Shown one piece after another: positions 1 through 9,338 of a stretch of DNA of 64,000 nt. Source of the stretch: Bacteroidota bacterium (GTDB lineage: Bacteria; Bacteroidota; Bacteroidia; Chitinophagales; Chitinophagaceae); contig JAUZOA010000014.1 in the NCBI GenBank assembly GCA_030706685.1, positions 1 through 64,000 of the forward strand, given 5' to 3'. The notes under the pieces are model-generated. The model had not been told where the DNA came from and made no database searches. It was given only the letters and a program-made list of their open reading frames with translations. The position numbers and the translations under genes were made by a program. Position 1 is the stretch's first letter. Each line of letters begins with the position of its first letter.

Positions 1-7
1 AACTATT

Positions 8-763
8 TTGCATAAGGACAGCGCGGAATTAGTAAGAGACTACTTTTTATCAATTCCTACTGTAGATACCGTTTTAGTTGTAAATTCCTGTGCAAGGGGA
101 CAAGCTGTGCCAGAAAGTGACCTTGACTTTGCGATACTGGTAAATCCCGATACGACAGCAGCCGAAATAAAAAGTATTGAAACCAATTGGCAAATTTACT
201 CCAAAACACAGCCGGTATTTTTAAGCTATAAGCAGTCGAACCAATTTGTCCATTTGCACCTGGACATTATTGATGGGAACTACACTCCAACAATATCAGA
301 AATTGGTGCGGCACCAGATTTTTTTGAAATTGAAATTGGAAATCAAATTTGTTATTCAGCTCCAATGGGTAATCCAGGCTCTTATTTTCAGGACCTGCAA
401 AATAAATGGCTGCCTTATTATAACGAAGAACTTCGGTTACAACGCCTGGTTATGGCACGAAATGCTTGTGAATACGATTTGAACCACATTCCTTTTTTCA
501 TCAAGCGGGGCTTGCATTTTCACGCATTTGACACATTATACAAAGCATTCCAGGAATATTTGCAGGCACTTTTTATCGCCAACAAAACTTATCCCATTGC
601 TTACAACAAATGGATTAAGGAACAAGTGGCAGAATGGTTGAAAAAACCAGGTTTATATCCAAAACTTTCACCGATTCTATCCATAAGTAATATAGAGAGT
701 AATGAGATTAATGAAAAAGCAAAAATGCCTCATGAGCTTTTAAACAATCTGGCAAATGAATAG
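8..763 (+). CDS. Nucleotidyltransferase-fold protein, possibly 5'-truncated
   Basis: Predicted cytosolic nucleotidyltransferase of the Pol-beta superfamily. The loop NSCARG (residues ~26-31) is followed by SDLDFAIL, whose Asp38 and Asp40 look like the metal-binding pair; Asp86 in HLDIID is a candidate third ligand. Residues ~130-251 are helical and rich in aromatic and basic residues, as in C-terminal domains of antibiotic- or tRNA-directed members. The substrate cannot be told from sequence. The start is a TTG at position 8 and the frame is open to the window edge, so the real start may lie upstream. The gene stands alone; the next gene is about 340 bp away. Family assignment is fairly safe, function is unknown. 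Confidence 0.6.
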   Translation: MHKDSAELVRDYFLSIPTVDTVLVVNSCARGQAVPESDLDFAILVNPDTTAAEIKSIETNWQIYSKTQPVFLSYKQSNQFVHLHLDIIDGNYTPTISEIGAAPDFFEIEIGNQICYSAPMGNPGSYFQDLQNKWLPYYNEELRLQRLVMARNACEYDLNHIPFFIKRGLHFHAFDTLYKAFQEYLQALFIANKTYPIAYNKWIKEQVAEWLKKPGLYPKLSPILSISNIESNEINEKAKMPHELLNNLANE

Positions 764-1106
764 CGTAATAAAAACACCTGGCAGCAACAACGCGGTTTTG
801 CGCCAGCAAAGACGACGAATAAATCCACATCTTAGCGCTACGATGAGCTATATATTCAGCTTACGGAACCCGGTTGAGCTTTAGGGGACATTTTCATCCT
901 TTGTCTCTTTTCCCTATAAATTAAATTTATTTTAACTAGTCCTCTCTTTTGCTTTACAACAGCACGTAAACTCCAAACAGGACAATAATTTCAGAGCCTG
1001 CGAATTGTCTTATACACGACAAAGCGGCATCATTTTATTTTCAGCCTGGATAAAATCACATTACCTTTTGCCGGATTTTTTTCTCACTTACACTAAAAAT
1101 AAAATC
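764..1106. other. Intergenic stretch without a recognised feature
   Basis: About 340 bp between the nucleotidyltransferase and the ABM-domain gene. I see no convincing gene, hairpin terminator or repeat. An open frame upstream of the ABM start (from 1005) carries no domain sequence and is treated as 5' non-coding. Confidence 0.4.
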
Positions 1107-1400
1107 ATGGAAAAATTTGCACTATTAGCGAGAGTCGAAGCAAAAGCAGGTAAAGAAAAAGAGGTATTGGAGTTTTTAAAATCAGCATTGCCGCTTGCTG
1201 AGGGAGAGCCCGGAACAGTAAGATGGTATGCGCTGCAGATTGGCCCATCCACGTTCGGTATATTCGACACATTTGAAACCGAGGAAGGACGTAAAGCTCA
1301 TTTAAATGGACCCATAGCAGCTGCATTGATGGCAAACGCATCAGCGCTTCTGGCAAAAGACCCCATCATCGAAATGGTAAATCTATTGGCCGTCAAATAG
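1107..1400 (+). CDS. Antibiotic biosynthesis monooxygenase (ABM) domain protein
   Basis: A 97-residue single-domain protein of the dimeric alpha/beta-barrel ABM family (quinol monooxygenase YgiN-like). It opens with FALLARVEAKAGKEKEVLEFL and has the family's central W/Y-x-F-D-x-F segment (FGIFDTFETEEGRKAHL) and Ala-rich C-terminal helix. Family members oxidise quinols or aromatic polyketides without a cofactor, or act as heme-degrading or detoxifying proteins; the substrate here is unknown. I chose the ATG at 1107 because homology-like sequence begins exactly there; the frame extends 34 codons upstream without family features. Cytosolic, no signal peptide. Confidence 0.75.
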   Translation: MEKFALLARVEAKAGKEKEVLEFLKSALPLAEGEPGTVRWYALQIGPSTFGIFDTFETEEGRKAHLNGPIAAALMANASALLAKDPIIEMVNLLAVK

Positions 1401-1540
1401 CCCACTCTAAAAAACTCCTTTGGCCTTATAAGACAGTTAGAAGTCTTATTTTATTGCTGCAAGGAAAATGAGCATACCACATGCTTTCTGAATTCTATGG
1501 TTTCACCAGGTATTCAAGTAGTTGATTATGGAGATTGATA

Positions 1541-1972
1541 ATGAATACAAACTACATCATAACCAAGAGTGTTCCTTCATCTGAAGAACTTCAATTGCTG
1601 GAGGATCGGATATACGAGTTCAATAGCGCTCAAACAGGAAAGGATGACGGCCAGTTGTTTGCTTTTTTTATTCGTAACGACCAACAAGAAATTGTGGCAG
1701 GAATATCCGGCTGGACCTGGGCCAATGCTTGTGAAATTCGAACACTCTGGGTTCATCCCTCATTGCGTGGACAAGGCTATGGGCGGAACTTATTGGAATC
1801 TGCCGAACAAGAAGCCCATGCCCGTGGGTGTAAAGTTGTTTTGCTTGCCAGCTATAGCTTTCAATCCCCCGCATTTTATCAAAAATGCGGCTATAAACTT
1901 GCGTGGCAATTGAATGACTTTCCGCCTGGACATCAAAACTGTTATATGGTAAAGGGCTGCAAAACAGGTTGA
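1541..1972 (+). CDS. GNAT family N-acetyltransferase
   Basis: A 143-residue single-domain GNAT acetyltransferase, expected to transfer an acetyl group from acetyl-CoA to an amine. The acetyl-CoA pyrophosphate loop is clear: LWVHPSLRGQGYGRNLLE (motif A, R-x-x-G-x-G). The C-terminal AFYQKCGYKL is the usual motif B turn, and the tail (HQNCYMVKG) gives the last strand. The start is the ATG at 1541; a TTG two codons upstream is possible. The substrate is not predictable. No operon partner: the upstream gap is about 140 bp and the next gene runs in the opposite direction. Confidence 0.8.
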   Translation: MNTNYIITKSVPSSEELQLLEDRIYEFNSAQTGKDDGQLFAFFIRNDQQEIVAGISGWTWANACEIRTLWVHPSLRGQGYGRNLLESAEQEAHARGCKVVLLASYSFQSPAFYQKCGYKLAWQLNDFPPGHQNCYMVKGCKTG

Positions 1973-2055
1973 TCAAAATTGCATACTTCATTACTTGACT
2001 GGCGTTGATTTTATGAATATCCTTTTTACTCTCTCACTTTCCTGGAATATGCCCT

Positions 2056-2074
2056 GCTATGAAAAAATCATAGC
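2056..2074 (-). terminator. Hairpin downstream of the GH operon
   Basis: Stem GCTATGA / TCATAGC with a 5-nt A/T loop, lying about 20 bp past the stop of the last hemicellulase gene. The stem is 7 bp, extended by GC pairs after a mismatch. The loop rather than the tail is A/T-rich, so terminator function is inferred from position. Confidence 0.4.
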
Positions 2075-2094
2075 GGGATCAAAATCACGCGGAG

Positions 2095-4083
2095 CTATTT
2101 TGTTTGCAATTGCAGCACGGTAACGGAATAAGCAGGAAAAATTTGCTGAAAGCTTTTTCCAAGTCCCTTCACTTTGGTGGTGGAAGGAACAATCTTCTCC
2201 GGCCCGGTGATAGTGTTTGTATCCTCAGGGTTATCAGCCTTAATGGTTATAACAGTACCCTGGGATGCTACGGAGCTGCTTCCTTTCAGATCAATATTTA
2301 CGTTCTGCGCCCCTGATGTTGCATTCACTACCTTCAGATAGATTAGGCCGGTTTTCGTGTCCTTGGTTGCTGAGAAGAACATGGCCGGAATTGTTTTTGG
2401 CGGCCTCCCTGCAGCGGAGTCCCTTGCGTTTGGTTTTTTAATTTGGGTAGGAAGATCTTTTGTATCAATCATCACCACCTGGTCACCTAAATTGTGATTG
2501 AACATTTTTTGGACATGGTAAGAAGGTGAGCCATAACTCGTCAAAGTATTATATCCGATCAAATCAGATTTCCACTGCATGCCGCCGGGATTGACATTTA
2601 CAAATAACGGCGCATAGCAAGACATAATCACCAGGTCGGAATTACGTTCCAGTCCTGTTAAAAAAGCTGCATCGCCAAGAGCCGAATTGAAGTTCGTGGT
2701 GGGAAAACCTTCCCGGGTCGCCCATTCACCAACAAAAATCTTAGGTCCATTCCGGTCATAATTGTCATACAGATTTGCCATATCCTGCATTTCGATTGAA
2801 TTCCGGTAGAAGTGCTCATCCACCACATCCGGGTTTTCTTTGGGTATGGGAAAACGTGATGACAGGAAATCATTCTTACCGCCCACTGTTGAAATAATTT
2901 TCAGTTGTGGGTATTTAGAACGAATTGCGGCTGCAAATTGATTAAAGCGTTTCTCATAACTTCCGGAACGATCAAACCCATCTTCGTTGCCAATTTCAAC
3001 ATAAGTCAGGGAAAAAGGATCCGGGTGTCCATCGCGGGCACGCATCGCTCCCCATTTGGTTGACTTATCACCAATGATATATTCAATTTCTTCCAGCGCT
3101 TCATCAACAAAGGGCTGCAAAAATTTGGGATCATCGAAGTAATCGGCTTTTAACGTATAACCGGCAAATACGGCAAGCAACGGCTCCATCTTCACGTCTT
3201 CACACCATTTCAAAAATTCATACAACCCCATACCATCTGATGAGCGGTAACCCCAGGGACTTGCGTGACCTGGACGTTGATCCAGGCTGCCAATGGTTTT
3301 TTTCCAGTCGAAGCGACTGGTGAAATAATCTCCTTCGAGATAATTACCGCCAGGGAAACGCAGAAAAGCAGGCTTCATACCGGCAAGCAGCTGCATAATG
3401 TCAGGGCGGTTGCCATTGGGTGTATTATTGTAGGTTGGAGGAAATAAAGAAACAAGGTTGAACCAAATCCTTCCGGTATCAATTGTTGAAATCACAAAGC
3501 GGGTGTCTGCAGTGGGCGTGACATTATCAGCCGTGTTCAGCGTAAGCTTGTACTGTTTCCATTCACTTCCAATGGCCTGACTTTGGGCTTTAGCATAAAC
3601 CGTTTTACCATCATTGCTTTCAATGCTTACTGCCAATAAACCTGGTTGGCTGGCTTTCGCATAAAAGGAAGCGGAATAGGTTGTCTTCGGCCGTACCGGG
3701 ATACCCCAGTAACCATCGTTAGCTATACCGATTCTTGAACCGGCATTTTGGACTTCCAGTTTGAGGCAAATTGTTAAAGCAGTGTTTACCGGATTTTGTC
3801 GATCCAGTGAAATTTTACCCTGCGCACCCCCTTCTTGTAGCAACGACCAATGATCAGGCGCCATGGGGTTGTCTTTGAAAACACGGTTGCGAATCAACTC
3901 GGCATAAAGACCACCGTCATACGAATAATTAATCTCTTCGGTCATCAATCCGTAAAGCTTTGGACTAACGGCATGGCCAGGTTGATCAAGCCTGAGCGTA
4001 ATAGCCGGGGACGTTTGCGCATTTATTTCTTTAGACAGAACAAACGCAAATAAAGCGAGAGCAAGAAAATACTTTTGTTTCAT
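2095..4083 (-). CDS. Secreted GH51 alpha-L-arabinofuranosidase with CBM-like domain
   Basis: Exported GH51 exo-enzyme that would remove alpha-L-arabinofuranose side chains from arabinoxylan or arabinan. It has a signal peptide (residues ~1-22, ending INAQ), then a CBM4/9-like beta-sandwich (~70-215), a TIM barrel (~220-500) with the acid/base Glu367 in YVEIGNEDGF and the nucleophile Glu453 in FVGEWATREG, and a C-terminal beta-sandwich. The 662-residue length matches long bacterial GH51 enzymes with an inserted CBM. It is the last gene of the minus-strand hemicellulase run, 28 bp from the GH43 gene. A second, shorter GH51 heads the run, so the two probably differ in substrate. Family assignment is strong; substrate is inference. 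Confidence 0.93.
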   Translation of the reverse strand: MKQKYFLALALFAFVLSKEINAQTSPAITLRLDQPGHAVSPKLYGLMTEEINYSYDGGLYAELIRNRVFKDNPMAPDHWSLLQEGGAQGKISLDRQNPVNTALTICLKLEVQNAGSRIGIANDGYWGIPVRPKTTYSASFYAKASQPGLLAVSIESNDGKTVYAKAQSQAIGSEWKQYKLTLNTADNVTPTADTRFVISTIDTGRIWFNLVSLFPPTYNNTPNGNRPDIMQLLAGMKPAFLRFPGGNYLEGDYFTSRFDWKKTIGSLDQRPGHASPWGYRSSDGMGLYEFLKWCEDVKMEPLLAVFAGYTLKADYFDDPKFLQPFVDEALEEIEYIIGDKSTKWGAMRARDGHPDPFSLTYVEIGNEDGFDRSGSYEKRFNQFAAAIRSKYPQLKIISTVGGKNDFLSSRFPIPKENPDVVDEHFYRNSIEMQDMANLYDNYDRNGPKIFVGEWATREGFPTTNFNSALGDAAFLTGLERNSDLVIMSCYAPLFVNVNPGGMQWKSDLIGYNTLTSYGSPSYHVQKMFNHNLGDQVVMIDTKDLPTQIKKPNARDSAAGRPPKTIPAMFFSATKDTKTGLIYLKVVNATSGAQNVNIDLKGSSSVASQGTVITIKADNPEDTNTITGPEKIVPSTTKVKGLGKSFQQIFPAYSVTVLQLQTK

Positions 4084-4111
4084 TGATTTAAATATTAAAC
4101 ATGTTTATTAG

Positions 4112-5692
4112 TTAGTTTGTGCCGGAAATTGTACTCGTGATATGAAAAAAATCAAAATCGGCATACCCACCGGTTTCCTTAGTGGCATAATTGAATAGGC
4201 CAATCCGGTAGCCAATGAATTGAGGTATCGTGTACGCCATTTTGAGCTGCGTGCCTATGGATGACCAGGTTTTGCCATCGAGGCTGTAAAAGAAATCGGC
4301 CACATCTTTCTTATCGGTAAAATTGCATTCTGCCTTGAAGTAAATCCTTTCTTGCGTAAATGGAATACTTTGAGCTTCCACAGGTTTGCCGGTTGATGCA
4401 TTGATCATAATAATAGCCTTGCTATTACCATTTACCCTAACGCCAAGCAGGCCATAGTTTTTTTGCAACAAACACAAGCCTGCAAAATCGCCATCCTTCA
4501 TTTTTGAAACATCAAGTGACGTTGAACCGGAACAAACAGGTCCAATAGTTCGTTGCGTCAAAGTATTTCTTGCCAATACAAAGGATGTATCAAGGCGACC
4601 TGTAGTCAGACGCAGATAACCCTTTCTTTTTGTAACCGACCATAATTTATTGTCGGGGTTATGATTCCACTGCCATACCAATGGCAACGCAGCTTCTCCT
4701 TTTTTACGGGTGAATTCATCCGATGCAACAATACCGGGTATTAAACCTTTGTTTTCAGGAAGGTTTAGGGTTTCGGGTACTTTACCATTTACACCCAGCA
4801 CTGGCCAACCATCTTCCCATTTTACGGGAACCAAATAGGGAGTACGGCCCACTGAACCAAAATCGCGAAACAAATAAGCATACCAGGTACCATCAGGCAT
4901 ATCAATTAACCCGCCTTGTGCTACACCCAGATCCTGAAGTCCAACCCTTCCTTCATAAGGACCAGTAATTTTATCAGCTCTGTGAATTACGACAGTACGC
5001 ATACCCCCTCTTGGCCAGGTGATATTGAAAAGATAATATTTGCCATTTACCTTGATTAACTGGGAACCTTCTGCTCCCAGGCCAATATTCGAACCGGCAG
5101 GGGCACTTGCATTTTCAATGAGTACCTGGTTCAAACCATCCGGTTTGACGCCTGAAGCGTCTGCATTTAGTTCGATGATGTTCAATTTGCCATTGCCGTA
5201 AATGAGGTAAACCCGGCCATCGTCATCAAAGAATAAAGAATGATCGTGATAGGCAGGTTTGAAGGAAACTTCTTTCCATGGGCCCTTTTCAATATTTTTT
5301 GTTGAAAATATATAAGTCTTGCCGGTAGTTTGAGCGAATGTGGTTACATAAAAGATACCATTGTGATACCGCGTACAACTGGCCCAGGAACCTCTTCCAT
5401 AAGTGCTTTTGCCATTGGTAAGATTTAGTGCATCCATATCGGCCAGTGTGTCATAGGCATAGTTGACAAGCTTCCAGTTGACCAGGTCGTTTGATTTCAT
5501 AATGGGCACACCCGGGCTCATGTGCATGGTTGTGCTGCTCATGTAATAGGTATTGCCAACGCGAACTATCGACATATCGGGGACATCGGCGTATATAATT
5601 GGATTTTGTGCTTGCTTTACCTGTGCCATCAGTGATAAAAAGAGTAATTGCAGAGAGGCCCAAATAAAACTGAAGAAGACTTTTTTTATCAT
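4112..5692 (-). CDS. Secreted GH43 beta-xylosidase/alpha-L-arabinofuranosidase
   Basis: GH43 five-bladed beta-propeller enzyme. In order: signal peptide (MIKKVFFSFIWASL...MAQ), propeller (~30-310) with the catalytic base Asp in ADVPDMSI, the pKa-modulating Asp in YHDHSLFFDD and the acid Glu in GAEGSQLIKVNGKYYL, then a C-terminal concanavalin-like beta-sandwich (~325-526) typical of GH43 xylosidases. It would cut xylose or arabinose from xylo-oligosaccharide ends. The ATG at 5692 is preferred because it starts a normal signal peptide; the frame extends 18 codons upstream. It sits between GH51 and GH95 in a close-packed operon-like run. The exact GH43 subfamily cannot be fixed by eye. Confidence 0.9.
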   Translation of the reverse strand: MIKKVFFSFIWASLQLLFLSLMAQVKQAQNPIIYADVPDMSIVRVGNTYYMSSTTMHMSPGVPIMKSNDLVNWKLVNYAYDTLADMDALNLTNGKSTYGRGSWASCTRYHNGIFYVTTFAQTTGKTYIFSTKNIEKGPWKEVSFKPAYHDHSLFFDDDGRVYLIYGNGKLNIIELNADASGVKPDGLNQVLIENASAPAGSNIGLGAEGSQLIKVNGKYYLFNITWPRGGMRTVVIHRADKITGPYEGRVGLQDLGVAQGGLIDMPDGTWYAYLFRDFGSVGRTPYLVPVKWEDGWPVLGVNGKVPETLNLPENKGLIPGIVASDEFTRKKGEAALPLVWQWNHNPDNKLWSVTKRKGYLRLTTGRLDTSFVLARNTLTQRTIGPVCSGSTSLDVSKMKDGDFAGLCLLQKNYGLLGVRVNGNSKAIIMINASTGKPVEAQSIPFTQERIYFKAECNFTDKKDVADFFYSLDGKTWSSIGTQLKMAYTIPQFIGYRIGLFNYATKETGGYADFDFFHITSTISGTN

Positions 5693-5755
5693 TTTATTAT
5701 TTTTTTTAAAACCAAACCCTGCAATTAATAGTTTCTTTTGATACATTTTAATAAC

Positions 5756-8263
5756 CTATCGAACAACCAGCGTATATTTTTTTCCGGGTGTGGTTACTAT
5801 GTCATACAAGAATGTTTTTTTCAAATCAGGAACGGTTATTTCTGCTTTTGAAGAAATAACCGGGTCCGGGGTCGCAGTTACCTGGTAAAAGGGGTTTGGA
5901 TTTTCACCCGTAGCTGTTTTTAAAATTCCGCTGATTAGTACAAGTTCATTGGGAACTCTCAACCGCAGGTTACCTCCAATATTTGATTTTACAATTGCCT
6001 TAGTCAGTATGCCCTCTTTCCATTCTATTTGCATAATTTCAAAACCCCCTCTTGCCCTAAGGCCGCTTATTGATCCTTTCTGCTGCCAGGCATCAGGTAA
6101 AGCAGGAAGTAAATGAACAGCGCCATCAGCGCTTTGCATCAACATTTCGGCTATGCCCGATGTACAACCAAAGTTGCCATCAATCTGGAAGGGAGGGTGA
6201 GCATCAAAAAGATTATTGTAAGTACCCCCGCCATCTTTGTTTACGCCCAGGGGGGTTAATTGATTTTGAATTAGCTTATAGGCATGATTGCCATCCAACA
6301 TCCTTGCCCACCAGTTAACTTTCCATCCCATGCTCCAGCCTGTTGAAACATCACCACGCTGTATAAGTGTGTTTCTTGCCGCACAGAACAACTGTGGCGT
6401 ACGGTAAGCGGATATTTGGTTTGAGGGAAACAAACCGTATAAGTGGGAAATATGCCGATGATTATCTTTTGGGTTATCAATATCGTCTAACCATTCCTGT
6501 AATTGCGCGTATTGCCCTATATGCATCGGCGACAAACGCGCGCGCATTTGTTTTAAGGTGTCAACCAAAGCAGCGTCTTTGTGTAAAATCTCTGCTGCTT
6601 TGATAGCAGAATTAAAAACATCAAACACAATTTGATTACTCATGGTAGTACCTGCATCAAGCGATGAACCCTGGTGCGCCCTTGGTGCATTTTCGGGCGA
6701 CATGTCCGGGTTAATGACAAGCCAATGACTGGTAGGATGTTCGACAAGAAAATCTACATAAAAAGTAGCAACGCTTTTTAATATTGGATAAATTGATTGC
6801 AGATAAGCCTTATCGCCGTTATAGAGGTAATGTTCCCAAAGATGCTGGCTAGTCCAACCACCACCCTGGTTCCATATTCCCCAAAAAGCCCCATCTACCG
6901 CGCCGGTGGCCCTCCATATATCTGTATTGTGATGTGCCATCCAACCTCTTGCCCCATACATATCCTTTGCTGTTTGTTGTCCTGTAACAGCCAGTTCCTT
7001 CACCATTTGCAAAAACGGTTCATGCATTTCTGCGAGATTCGTTTTTTCAGCCGGCCAGTAATTCATTTCAGCGTTGATATTAATGGTATACTTGCTATCC
7101 CATGCCGGGTATAATTTGTTATTCCAGATTCCCTGGAGATTTGCAGGTTGGCCGCCAGGCTGCGAAGACGAAATCAATAAGTAACGGCCGAACTGAAAGT
7201 AAAGAGCAACAAATTGGGGATCGTTGGCCGAACTAAAATCTTTTAATCGTTCATCTGTCGGAGGAAGGGCCGCTTCGGTAGTTCCCAAATTAAGCGTAAC
7301 ACGGTTGAAATATTTTTGATAGGCGGCCACATGTGCTTTTAAAATAGTTGAAAACGTTTTTAATGTTGCCTTGTTAAGATACGAAACGGCTCTTTCATTT
7401 TCATCCCCGCTTACATCATGATAGTTGTTGAAATTGGTGGCAATGGAAATATAGATGGTAACTGCATTGGCATCTTTCACTATAATCGATGTATCGGTTG
7501 CAGAAAGCGAGCCGCCATCTGTTTTAAACTCTGCAATCCCTTTATAACGAACCATTCCTTTTACACCTTCATGGTCAATTGTCGTCCCGGCAAAAGTCAA
7601 TTGCTTAGCCTGCGATATTTTTACTTCGACTTTTGGTTGCGGAGTTGAATAAAATGCAGTAAATGAAATGCTTTTGGGTTTGCTTGCTGTTAAATGTATT
7701 ACAATCACGCGATCTGGAAAAGAAGCCAGTGCTTCCCGTGTATAGGTTATATCACCAACTGTATACGATGTTTTGGAAACAGCCCTTTCAATGTCAAGTT
7801 CCCTGTAATAGTTGGTATAATTATCATGACCGGCAAAAGCAAGGTGGAGTTCTCCGGCAGGTTCGAACATTTGCCCATGAGATTTCTTGCTCACAATAAC
7901 TTCATTTGCCAAACGCTCTGCCTCTTTTTGCCTGCCATCAAATATCAGTTTTCGTATTATACTCAATGAATCTAATGCCCGTGGATTATCGTTGCGGTTA
8001 GGGCCTCCGCTCCATAATGTATGCTCATTTAATTGAATTGTTTCTGTATCTGCATTGCCATAAACCATTGCCCCTAATCTTCCGTTTCCAATTGGCAACG
8101 CATTTTCCCATTTTTTTCCCGATGGCTTATTATACCATAACTTCAGATCGCCTGGCTTTTGCGGAGTGCTGCCTGCATTTTGAGCAATAACAGAATTAAA
8201 TGACATCGCTGATGCCAGTAAAATAGTGACACTATGGCGGATACTTCTTTGTGTAAATTTCAT
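5756..8263 (-). CDS. Secreted GH95 alpha-L-fucosidase/alpha-L-galactosidase
   Basis: An 835-residue GH95 enzyme with signal peptide (ends VIAQ). The N-terminal domain shows the family signature [20 protein letters not shown] and [17 protein letters not shown]; the (alpha/alpha)6 barrel has [18 protein letters not shown] and [11 protein letters not shown]-like segments ([14 protein letters not shown]), and the C-terminal domain has [18 protein letters not shown]95 enzymes invert alpha-1,2-L-fucosides, but some members in xylan loci act on alpha-L-galactose side chains of complex xylans. With GH51, GH43, GH8, GH3 and CE1 around it, an alpha-L-galactosidase role is plausible (inference). Start is the ATG at 8263. 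Full length and intact. Confidence 0.92.
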   Translation of the reverse strand: MKFTQRSIRHSVTILLASAMSFNSVIAQNAGSTPQKPGDLKLWYNKPSGKKWENALPIGNGRLGAMVYGNADTETIQLNEHTLWSGGPNRNDNPRALDSLSIIRKLIFDGRQKEAERLANEVIVSKKSHGQMFEPAGELHLAFAGHDNYTNYYRELDIERAVSKTSYTVGDITYTREALASFPDRVIVIHLTASKPKSISFTAFYSTPQPKVEVKISQAKQLTFAGTTIDHEGVKGMVRYKGIAEFKTDGGSLSATDTSIIVKDANAVTIYISIATNFNNYHDVSGDENERAVSYLNKATLKTFSTILKAHVAAYQKYFNRVTLNLGTTEAALPPTDERLKDFSSANDPQFVALYFQFGRYLLISSSQPGGQPANLQGIWNNKLYPAWDSKYTININAEMNYWPAEKTNLAEMHEPFLQMVKELAVTGQQTAKDMYGARGWMAHHNTDIWRATGAVDGAFWGIWNQGGGWTSQHLWEHYLYNGDKAYLQSIYPILKSVATFYVDFLVEHPTSHWLVINPDMSPENAPRAHQGSSLDAGTTMSNQIVFDVFNSAIKAAEILHKDAALVDTLKQMRARLSPMHIGQYAQLQEWLDDIDNPKDNHRHISHLYGLFPSNQISAYRTPQLFCAARNTLIQRGDVSTGWSMGWKVNWWARMLDGNHAYKLIQNQLTPLGVNKDGGGTYNNLFDAHPPFQIDGNFGCTSGIAEMLMQSADGAVHLLPALPDAWQQKGSISGLRARGGFEIMQIEWKEGILTKAIVKSNIGGNLRLRVPNELVLISGILKTATGENPNPFYQVTATPDPVISSKAEITVPDLKKTFLYDIVTTPGKKYTLVVR

Positions 8264-8413
8264 TTGTTTGTATTGCCAGCTTTTATAAAATTATTTTGCG
8301 GGGTTGCCCTATGAACATTTTATATAAACCCCCTCATCAATTTCATAAGTGCTGCAACTTTTAAAAAAAAAATTCCTTCGATACTGACAACAGGCCTCCA
8401 TTGGCGGTATTAG

Positions 8414-9280
<867 letters not shown>

Positions 9281-9338
9281 TTATTAGTAATTATATATTC
9301 TATATGCACAAACAATCAAATAAGCTGCCTGAAATCCA

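Noticed and set aside
6797-7114. Plus-strand frames inside the GH95, GH3 and GH43 genes
   Set aside because: They are shadows of long, motif-complete genes on the other strand and show no domain of their own.
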